Source: Pseudoalteromonas lipolytica (GTDB lineage Bacteria; Pseudomonadota; Gammaproteobacteria; Enterobacterales; Alteromonadaceae). From it: a stretch of 64,000 bases of DNA. The position numbers were made by a program, and so were the translations under genes. The notes below the pieces were generated by a model. It saw nothing but the letters and a program-made list of their open reading frames with translations. It did no database searches and was not told the origin of the DNA. Shown one piece after another: positions 57,263 through 64,000 of the stretch (its first letter is position 1; every line of letters begins with the position of its first letter). The stretch is taken from assembly GCF_900116435.1 (NCBI RefSeq), contig NZ_FPAZ01000003.1:136428-200427 (forward strand). Reading direction: 5' to 3'.

Positions 57263-58105
57263 ATGGATATTGATGCCTTACGAACTTTTTGTGCTTTTGT
57301 AGACACGGGCAGTTTTACCCGCGCAGCCGCACAGATTTGCCGAACCCAATCTGCGGTAAGTATGCAGATGAAAAAACTAGAACAAGACATAGGGAGTTCT
57401 TTATTTGAGAAGCAAGGACGCCAGTTAGTGCTTACCCAACAAGGTCATCAATTAGCAAGTTATGCAAAGCAGTTAATTAATCTTCACGATGAGGCCTTTA
57501 AGCAACTTCAAGCAGGCACTGGAAACCGTCGAATTCGTATTGGCTGCCCTGATGATTACGCCCGTTCAATTTTACCGCGACTCGTGAATTCACTGCGCAT
57601 GTTAAATACTGCGCTGGATATACAAATTAGCTGCGCACCTAGCAGTGAATTAAGGGCTAAGCTTGACCAAGGTCAACTTGATTTAGTGATTGCGACCCGT
57701 TCACCGAACTCAGAGGAAGGTTACCTAATACAATCAAGCCAAGGAGTGTGGGTGAAAAGTCCGTCTTTTAAATTAAACCCTGCAACCCCCTTACCACTGG
57801 CCTTATTTCAACGCGACTGTAAATTTCACCAAGCCAGCATCGAAGGTCTACTGAAAGCAGAGCGACACTTTAATATTATCGCCTGCTGCGGCTCTGTGGG
57901 GGCTTTACATGGTTTAATTGAGCAAAATCTCGCAATAGGGAGCATGGCACGCATTAGTATGCAAAAGAGCGTAGAAGAAATCACCGATGAAACACTCCCC
58001 CTCTTACCAGTGATTGATATAGTGCTTTTGCATGGTAATCATGCTCATAACCCCGTCAGCCTTGAGCAACTTAAGTCTCTGATAGAACATATTAAAGTAG
58101 TTTGA
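57263..58105 (+). CDS. LysR family transcriptional regulator
   Basis: A 280-residue regulator: winged helix-turn-helix at 1-60 (MDIDALRTFCAFVDTGSFTRAAAQICRTQSAVSMQMKKLE) and a C-terminal effector-binding domain. The inducer is unknown. Divergence from the GST gene suggests it controls that gene and itself. Its 3' end overlaps the convergent CadC-like gene by 14 bases. Confidence 0.92.
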   Translation: MDIDALRTFCAFVDTGSFTRAAAQICRTQSAVSMQMKKLEQDIGSSLFEKQGRQLVLTQQGHQLASYAKQLINLHDEAFKQLQAGTGNRRIRIGCPDDYARSILPRLVNSLRMLNTALDIQISCAPSSELRAKLDQGQLDLVIATRSPNSEEGYLIQSSQGVWVKSPSFKLNPATPLPLALFQRDCKFHQASIEGLLKAERHFNIIACCGSVGALHGLIEQNLAIGSMARISMQKSVEEITDETLPLLPVIDIVLLHGNHAHNPVSLEQLKSLIEHIKVV

Positions 58106-60104
58106 CTAATTTGCGCGTACGTTTAGGGTCGGTTAAGTATAAAAACTCATTCAAATCGTGTGACGCATTAATCAGCATATGCTGTTTTGGGGCTGTTAAT
58201 TGCCAACTTTTGCTATTAGATGAAACTAAATCAATCGTTTGATATTTGATACTATGCGGCTGTTCTAGGGTGATAGCTAATTGCTGCTTTTCAACTGCAA
58301 TTCCAATAATTTCATCTTGTTGAGACTGCCATATTAACTCAATATCACCGTCAGAATTTATGCGAAAAACTTCATTACTATTTGAAAAATAAATCTGGTC
58401 TTTATCATCTAAGTCCATACCGTAGCAACTCAAGCGTTTACCAGAACCAGAAAATGGCGTCAGCGTTAGATCATTTAAATCAAACTTAGCTGGGTGAAAT
58501 GTAACCCCATCTTTTGCGCGGTAAGAGACTAAAATGGATTCTTCATTATGATACATTTCGCGTAAATAAAATGAGTGATGAGGATGTGGAATAGCTTCAT
58601 AGGTCCCACTGACAATATCAATTTTATATAAGGTATCTTTGCTTGCAGTGAATACTTGCTGACCATTTTTATGCCATACAGTACCAAACAGCTCTTCGTT
58701 ATCTGGATTTGCGAAGACTAATTTCTGTTTTTCATTTTCATACAAAAATAATTGTTTTAGTCCAAAGCGATGTGACTCAAATACAAATTTTGTTGAATCC
58801 GGTGAAAACACTGGCAGAAAGTCAACCGAGGAAGTATCCACCCGCTTTGTAAGTGTATTTGGATCTGTTCGTGTTTGACTGACAATATCAACATCCACAT
58901 TCACTAATTCCATTAAAATTGACTCAGCAGATGAAGTGTACTGGGCATCGCGAATTATTTGATAATTATTAAACGGAATAAGCTGCAGCTCACCTTCAAG
59001 ACCTAAACTTATAAGTTGGTTACGTTGGCTTATTAATAACGCTTGATTGTTTGGATGCCAACTCAAACCTTGAATACCGTTTTCTATTACTGCAATGGTT
59101 TTCACTGTATTACTAGCAAGCTCAAGCACATCGATACGGTATTTATTTTGTCCTGCTTCAAAACCTAACGCGACTTTACTACCATCATTTGATAACGCAT
59201 GAACAAGTAACCAATCTTGCTCAGAAGCCGCTAGTAAGCGCTTTTTTTGTTTACTGTTTATATCCAGTGAAACCAGTTGGGTGTCATTACTTTGTTTATT
59301 TTTCTCGATAAAATAGAGTACTTCTCCAGCTCCCCAATAAATATGATGGCTCGTCAGTGTCGTCTCGGTAAAGCGATTGACAGTCGTTTTCTCACGTGCC
59401 ACAAATGACGATAAATCAAGCGATAAAGTTTGGAGTGACTGATTATGCTCACTCGCTTCGACAAACGCCAACGCATTGTCTTGTGAAGACCACCCTAAGG
59501 CAAAATAACTTGCAGCAAACTTCGTGAGCCTAGCTTCTCGACCTGTGGCTAATTCCTTTAACCAGATATGTTGGTTGCCTTTATCACCTCGAACAAAGGC
59601 TAAGTGGTTACCATTATGCGATAAAGATAAATTAGATTCATTCAGTTCGCTTGACGTCAGTGGCATTAATTGACTAAAACTTGGATGCGCTTGCTTATCA
59701 GCAATCATTTGCCAAACTACAACGCCTGTAAAAACGAGTACCACGAGTAGCAACGGCAACCATTGCGTTTTTGCTTTAGTTGCTTTAGTTGATTGGCTCA
59801 ATTCAACCTGCTCCAAGCTATAACCCCGTTTTGGATGAGTAATTATAAATTGAGGGTTCTTGGCATCTTCTTTTAAGGCTTTTCGTAATAACGCAATACA
59901 ACGCTGTACTGAGCTTGGATTAAATATTGAATTAGGCCAAACCGCAGCGAAGATCATTTCTTGGCTTACGACCTTCCCCTGATGAATATAAAGGGTATGT
60001 AATACATCCATGACTTTGGGCTCGACAACTTGCTCATATTCTTGCGATGAAATTAAACATCTGCTTTCATCAATCACAAATTTACCGATTCGATAACTCG
60101 CCAC
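58092..60104 (-). CDS. CadC/ToxR-like winged-helix membrane regulator with beta-propeller
   Basis: A 670-residue protein: an OmpR/PhoB-type winged helix at 1-100 (VVEPKVMDVLHTLYIHQGKVVS; VQRCIALLRKALKED; ITHPKRGYSL), one transmembrane helix (115-133), then a periplasmic domain of TolB/WD40-like repeats (LSLSHNGNHLAFVRGDKGNQHIWLKEL; DFLPVFSPDSTKFVFESHRFGLKQLF; FGTVWHKNGQQVFTAS). Such one-component regulators read a periplasmic signal directly. GTG start with GGAG 6 bases upstream. It is divergent from the spermidine-synthase-like membrane gene, 129 bases away, a probable target. Confidence 0.88.
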   Translation of the reverse strand: MASYRIGKFVIDESRCLISSQEYEQVVEPKVMDVLHTLYIHQGKVVSQEMIFAAVWPNSIFNPSSVQRCIALLRKALKEDAKNPQFIITHPKRGYSLEQVELSQSTKATKAKTQWLPLLLVVLVFTGVVVWQMIADKQAHPSFSQLMPLTSSELNESNLSLSHNGNHLAFVRGDKGNQHIWLKELATGREARLTKFAASYFALGWSSQDNALAFVEASEHNQSLQTLSLDLSSFVAREKTTVNRFTETTLTSHHIYWGAGEVLYFIEKNKQSNDTQLVSLDINSKQKKRLLAASEQDWLLVHALSNDGSKVALGFEAGQNKYRIDVLELASNTVKTIAVIENGIQGLSWHPNNQALLISQRNQLISLGLEGELQLIPFNNYQIIRDAQYTSSAESILMELVNVDVDIVSQTRTDPNTLTKRVDTSSVDFLPVFSPDSTKFVFESHRFGLKQLFLYENEKQKLVFANPDNEELFGTVWHKNGQQVFTASKDTLYKIDIVSGTYEAIPHPHHSFYLREMYHNEESILVSYRAKDGVTFHPAKFDLNDLTLTPFSGSGKRLSCYGMDLDDKDQIYFSNSNEVFRINSDGDIELIWQSQQDEIIGIAVEKQQLAITLEQPHSIKYQTIDLVSSNSKSWQLTAPKQHMLINASHDLNEFLYLTDPKRTRKLVKLL

Positions 60105-60233
60105 TTACTGCTCCAATAAATATTGACGAATCAAAGGTTAAGGTTTTCTTAAGAGAAACTCAAGCATTACTCCATTGTGGCTTTACTCAAACTCATAGAT
60201 TGTTTTTTCATCTTTCAATAGGTAACAAAAACA

Positions 60234-62240
60234 ATGTATAAACTTTTATCAATCGCCACTATTTTCATCAGTGCTTTTTTACTTTTTCAAATTCAGCCTC
60301 TGCTCTCAAAGCAACTTTTACCTCACTTTGGTGGAGGTGCCTCTGTCTGGTCAGCCAGCTTAGTGTTTTATCAAACAATGCTATTGCTTGGTTATTTTTA
60401 TGCACACTATATCAGTCGGTACACGATTACATTACAAGTAGTTACTCACCTGTTATTGGTTATCATTGCAACACTGGTTATTTACTTACAAAACGAAATT
60501 TTTCACTTCACTGATTGGCCTCCAACTCTCGCTGTATTTGTGCATTTATTGCGAGAAATAGGCCCTATTTTTATGCTACTTAGCGCAACCAGTGTGCTTT
60601 TACAGCGTTGGTATATCCAAGCCTTTGCAAGACATGTTCCGTACCATTGGTATTCTATTTCAAACCTAGGCTCTTTAATGGCGTTAATGAGTTACCCATT
60701 TATATTTGAATTACTGTTTTCGCTAGAGCAGCAAAAGTCATATTGGCTTTTTGGGCTACTCTGCTACTGTGCCTTATTACTATTAATAATGGCGTTTTTG
60801 CTAAAAAAAGACCTTAAAGTAGCCCGAAAACCTCAGTTAGCGAATCGTGCAAAGCTATCACAAGGAAAATCGATCTGGATTATTTTGAGTGCCTTAAGTA
60901 CCGCGATGTTAGTGTCAACAACACATATGATCAGTACTAATATTCCACCAATGCCATTACTTTGGTCCTTGCCACTGGTGATTTACCTACTCACTTTTAG
61001 TTATACGTTTGCCAATAAAGTAAATTATCAGCGTTATGTGTGGGCGTATACGTTTGTATTTGCAGTGTTTGCTGGACTGTTAATGTTTTATTTTGGCAGC
61101 CAATTTAGCGCACTAGCTCAACTCATTATGTATTGCACTATCTTATTAACCGCCTGCATGGTGTGTCATGGTGAACTAAGAAGTACAGCCCCTGATAACG
61201 CTCAATTAACCACTTTTTACTTTTATATTGCCCTAGGAGGTGTGCTAGGTTCACTTAGCAGTACCATGATTGCTCCTTTACTTTTCGTGCAACTTGATGA
61301 GTATCTACTGGGGTTAGCTGTTATTTTTAGCTTTATTTGCTATTGCCAATTTAAAACCCAAACAGGTAATAAACACATTAAGTACACCCTCGTTGCAACC
61401 GCTGTTGTATGGCTCTCATGCTATTGTTTCTTAGTCGTAAACTTTAATCAGTATAATGTTGCTACGAGCCGCAATTTTTACGGTTACCTCACAGTAAAAG
61501 ATATTCATACCAATACAATAAAAGAAAGGCGCTTAATAGATGGCACAACCATCCATGGCGCAGAGCCACTTGATAATAATCAATTCCTTGGTCAAAGTTA
61601 TTATCATCAACATACGGGTGTTGCTAAATCTCTCACGATTTTAAAACAACAGGGCGCATTAAACATAGGTGTCATTGGTTTAGGAGCTGGTGTACTCGCA
61701 AAGTTTGTGGGTCAAGGTGACCGTCTCCATTTTTTTGAACTCAATCCTGCAGTGCATGACATGGCAAAGAATTATTTTTCTTATTTAAATAGCAGTAAAG
61801 CCAATGTGAGAGTAACCATAGGTGATGGTCGAATTGCGCTTCAAAAAAATCATCAAGAAACATTTGATGTGTTAATCATTGATGCTTTTTCAAGTGATGT
61901 TATTCCCGCGCACTTACTCACTCGAGAAGCTATGTCGCTCTATTGGCAAAGACTCAATGAAAATGGCGTACTGATCGTGCATATTTCCAATAACCACATC
62001 GATTTATTGCCCGTATTACAAGCACACAGCCAGCATTTTGATAAAACGTTAATAAAGTACAGTTATCAAGGGCGTGGCTTAAAATCTCTGGGCTCTGACT
62101 GGGTGGTATTAACCAGTAATCACACTTTTTTAAATGATGTTTCTATTAGTGACTTATCGCCTATAAAGCACTACGGGAACTCTCAACTTGCAGAATGGAC
62201 TGATCAAAAAAACAGCTTGTTGCCTCTGTTAAAATTTTAA
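60234..62240 (+). CDS. Membrane protein fused to a spermidine-synthase-like domain
   Basis: A 668-residue fusion. The N-terminal about 400 residues are transmembrane (LLFQIQPLLSKQLLPHFGGGASVWS is the usual opening of this family). The C-terminal methyltransferase-fold domain has GLGAG (482-486), acidic E502 (FELNP) for the ligand ribose, GDGR (530-533) and D550 in IIDAFSSDVIPAHLLT. True spermidine synthases have a different catalytic Asp context, so aminopropyl transfer is unproven. Single gene, no speD beside it. It is divergent from the CadC-like gene. Confidence 0.85.
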   Translation: MYKLLSIATIFISAFLLFQIQPLLSKQLLPHFGGGASVWSASLVFYQTMLLLGYFYAHYISRYTITLQVVTHLLLVIIATLVIYLQNEIFHFTDWPPTLAVFVHLLREIGPIFMLLSATSVLLQRWYIQAFARHVPYHWYSISNLGSLMALMSYPFIFELLFSLEQQKSYWLFGLLCYCALLLLIMAFLLKKDLKVARKPQLANRAKLSQGKSIWIILSALSTAMLVSTTHMISTNIPPMPLLWSLPLVIYLLTFSYTFANKVNYQRYVWAYTFVFAVFAGLLMFYFGSQFSALAQLIMYCTILLTACMVCHGELRSTAPDNAQLTTFYFYIALGGVLGSLSSTMIAPLLFVQLDEYLLGLAVIFSFICYCQFKTQTGNKHIKYTLVATAVVWLSCYCFLVVNFNQYNVATSRNFYGYLTVKDIHTNTIKERRLIDGTTIHGAEPLDNNQFLGQSYYHQHTGVAKSLTILKQQGALNIGVIGLGAGVLAKFVGQGDRLHFFELNPAVHDMAKNYFSYLNSSKANVRVTIGDGRIALQKNHQETFDVLIIDAFSSDVIPAHLLTREAMSLYWQRLNENGVLIVHISNNHIDLLPVLQAHSQHFDKTLIKYSYQGRGLKSLGSDWVVLTSNHTFLNDVSISDLSPIKHYGNSQLAEWTDQKNSLLPLLKF

Positions 62241-62250
62241 ATTAAAACAC

Positions 62251-62283
62251 AAAAAAGCGCGATGGCTTGAAAGCTATCGCGCT
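62251..62283 (-). terminator. Terminator of aroC
   Basis: Stem AGCGCGAT-G-GCTT / AGC-T-ATCGCGCT with one mismatch, loop GAA, followed by six T on the minus strand. It lies 26 bases past the aroC stop and 11 bases past the convergent gene. Confidence 0.85.
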
Positions 62284-62308
62284 CATTACTTTTTCTAAAT
62301 AGATACTT

Positions 62309-63406
62309 TTAGATTGAGCCTTTGATTGGCCCATGCTCGTGGCTTACATGGGGGTTTTGGCCACGCTGGCGTAATAAATGGTCCATTAAGGTAATCGCCA
62401 TCATCGCCTCGGCGATGGGGATTGCACGAATACCCACACACGGGTCGTGACGACCTTTGGTGATCATTTCAACGGCTTCGTTGCTGGTATTTATACTGTT
62501 ACCCGGAATCGTAATGCTTGACGTTGGTTTTAGCGCGATAGACGCAATAATATCTTGTCCTGTCGAGATACCCGCAAGCACTCCCCCCGCGTGATTTGAT
62601 GTAAAACCATCTGGGGTCAGCTCATCACGGTGCTCTGAGCCTTTTTGCTCAACGACATCAAAGCCATCACCAATCTCAACACCTTTTACCGCGTTGATGC
62701 TCATAAGTGAGTGCGCAAGCTCAGCATCAAGACGATCAAATACTGGCTCACCTAAGCCAACAGGCACATTCTTAGCGACTACTTTCACTTTAGCGCCTAC
62801 CGAATCACCCTGCTTTTTAAGCTCACGCATGTACTCATCAAGCGCGTCTAATTTACTGGTATCGGGGAAGAAAAACGCATTGTTTTCTACTTCATCCCAG
62901 TTATAGTTTTCGGCTTTAATAGGCCCAAGCTGACTTAAACATGCACGTACTTCAATACCATGAAATTGCTTTAAATATTTTTTAGCAATCGCTCCTGCCG
63001 CCACACGAATCGCGGTTTCTCGAGCTGATGAGCGACCACCGCCACGATAATCGCGGATACCGTATTTATGCCAGTAGGTGTAATCACCATGACCTGGGCG
63101 AAATACGTCAGCGATTTTACCGTAGTCTTTTGAACGTTGATCGGTGTTTTCAATCAGTAAACCAATACTTGTGCCTGTGGTTTTACCTTCAAATACACCT
63201 GAAAGAATTTTGACTTCGTCACTTTCACGGCGCTGTGTTGTATAACGACTTTGCCCTGGTTTACGACGATCTAAGTCAATTTGTAAATCGGCCTCACTAA
63301 TTTCAAGGCCTGCTGGTGTGCCATCAACAACGCCGCCTAATGCAACGCCGTGGCTCTCACCAAAGGTGGACACCTTAAATAACTGCCCTATGCTATTACC
63401 TGCCAT
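62309..63406 (-). CDS. aroC: Chorismate synthase
   Basis: The last enzyme of the shikimate pathway, making chorismate from EPSP with reduced FMN; 365 residues (E. coli 361). [83 protein letters not shown] and [17 protein letters not shown] are diagnostic and hold the conserved His residues. It follows prmB in the same direction after a 61-base gap, as in E. coli. Confidence 0.97.
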   Translation of the reverse strand: MAGNSIGQLFKVSTFGESHGVALGGVVDGTPAGLEISEADLQIDLDRRKPGQSRYTTQRRESDEVKILSGVFEGKTTGTSIGLLIENTDQRSKDYGKIADVFRPGHGDYTYWHKYGIRDYRGGGRSSARETAIRVAAGAIAKKYLKQFHGIEVRACLSQLGPIKAENYNWDEVENNAFFFPDTSKLDALDEYMRELKKQGDSVGAKVKVVAKNVPVGLGEPVFDRLDAELAHSLMSINAVKGVEIGDGFDVVEQKGSEHRDELTPDGFTSNHAGGVLAGISTGQDIIASIALKPTSSITIPGNSINTSNEAVEMITKGRHDPCVGIRAIPIAEAMMAITLMDHLLRQRGQNPHVSHEHGPIKGSI

Positions 63407-63434
63407 TAACTTTCCTCATTCCTGGCTACTGAGA

Positions 63435-63452
63435 CCGAGCCCTAAGGCTCGG
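63435..63452. other. Hairpin in the prmB-aroC spacer
   Basis: Perfect arms CCGAGCC and GGCTCGG around CTAA. No T run follows on the minus strand (TCTCAG), so it is not a standard terminator there. It may modulate passage from prmB into aroC. Confidence 0.5.
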
Positions 63453-63467
63453 CTTTTAAATTCGCTA

Positions 63468-64000
63468 TTAATCGGCGAAATAATTAACAAGCTGTTGTTT
63501 GCTTATCACAAATACGCCTAAGCCACCTTGTTCGAATTCAATCCATTCAAACGGCGCGCCTGGGTACAGTGCATCCATATGTACCATAGAGTTACCAACT
63601 TCGACAAATAACAAACCGTTATCAGTTAGATGCTCTGCTGCTTCAGCTAAAATGGTACGAGTGACGTCAAGTCCATCATGGCCCGATGCTAAACCAAGCT
63701 CTGGCTCATGGTGGAATTCGCGCGGTAAGTCGGCCATGTCTTCAGCATCAACATAAGGCGGGTTAGCAACGATCAGGTCATATTTTTGTCCTGGCACACC
63801 GCTAAATACGTCTGACTGAATAGGTAATACACGCTCATTAAGCATGTAATCACTAATATTAATATCAGCAACTTCTAAGGCTTCATACGAAATATCGACT
63901 GCATCAACTTGCGCGTCTTCAAAAGCTTGTGCAAGCGCAATGGCGATACATGCAGAGCCTGTGCATAAATCAAGAATGCGGGTTACCGACTCAGGCTCTT
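63468..64000 (-). CDS. prmB: Ribosomal protein uL3 glutamine methyltransferase PrmB (5' end outside the window)
   Basis: A partial gene that continues past the right edge; 177 C-terminal codons are visible. It methylates a Gln of ribosomal protein L3. The SAM-binding motif [14 protein letters not shown], the acidic VDAVDIS, and the catalytic NPPY in [16 protein letters not shown] are all present, followed by the PrmB-specific [18 protein letters not shown], which separates it from PrmC. It lies upstream of aroC as in E. coli. Confidence 0.95.
   Translation of the reverse strand, partial: EPESVTRILDLCTGSACIAIALAQAFEDAQVDAVDISYEALEVADINISDYMLNERVLPIQSDVFSGVPGQKYDLIVANPPYVDAEDMADLPREFHHEPELGLASGHDGLDVTRTILAEAAEHLTDNGLLFVEVGNSMVHMDALYPGAPFEWIEFEQGGLGVFVISKQQLVNYFAD

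Overview
The window reads as a chromosomal segment of a marine gammaproteobacterium of the Alteromonadales, most like Pseudoalteromonas. This is inferred from protein similarity, AT-rich base composition and gene order; no taxonomic search was possible. Nearly all of it is core genome arranged in Escherichia coli-like blocks, and there is no prophage, insertion sequence, integron or CRISPR array.

Layout. 1-393 holds two REP-like repeats and a terminator. 394-9059 (minus strand) is the proteostasis block tig-clpP-clpX-lon-hupB-ppiD, with a conserved heat-shock promoter before lon. 9451-9962 is a tRNA operon Pro-Arg-His-Pro-Pro with a near-consensus promoter. 10303-17496 holds folD, an EamA exporter, cysS, ppiB-lpxH, a periplasmic binding protein, miaE and a Yip1-type membrane protein. 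17575-23786 is truA-accD-folC-dedD-cvpA-purF, interrupted by a 373-base intergenic region with two unexplained structured repeats. 23891-29682 is a six-gene Mrp Na+/H+ antiporter operon with MrpA and MrpB fused. 29895-41359 is the classic metY-rimP-nusA-infB-rbfA-truB-rpsO-pnp-nlpI series, ending in an unusual HExxH metalloprotease gene that overlaps nlpI.

From 41605 the content is more accessory: a divergent globin-like protein, a DUF4124 protein made of two 98-residue repeats, an iron-sulfur photolyase/cryptochrome, an Hsp20 chaperone, a TlpA-like redoxin, grxA, deaD, a frameshifted small membrane protein, an AbgT transporter, epmC with an ATP-NAD-kinase-like gene and yfcL, an HD-GYP protein and a GGDEF protein, a glutathione S-transferase facing a LysR regulator, a CadC-like winged-helix/beta-propeller protein divergent from a membrane spermidine-synthase-like protein, then aroC and the 3' part of prmB.

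The strongest signals beyond gene calling are RNA or DNA structures in leaders. They include a ROSE-type RNA thermometer on the hsp20 start, mutually exclusive hairpins in the pnp leader, interleaved inverted repeats plus a Shine-Dalgarno-sequestering hairpin before deaD, a terminator just upstream of lpxH, and palindromic operator-like DNA before the globin gene. The best candidate for an undescribed protein partnership is the zinc-peptidase-like protein translationally coupled to NlpI. Several starts were moved from the longest reading frame to better supported codons (hupB, lon, the EamA gene, lpxH, cvpA, accD, rimP, hsp20 and the NAD-kinase-like gene).
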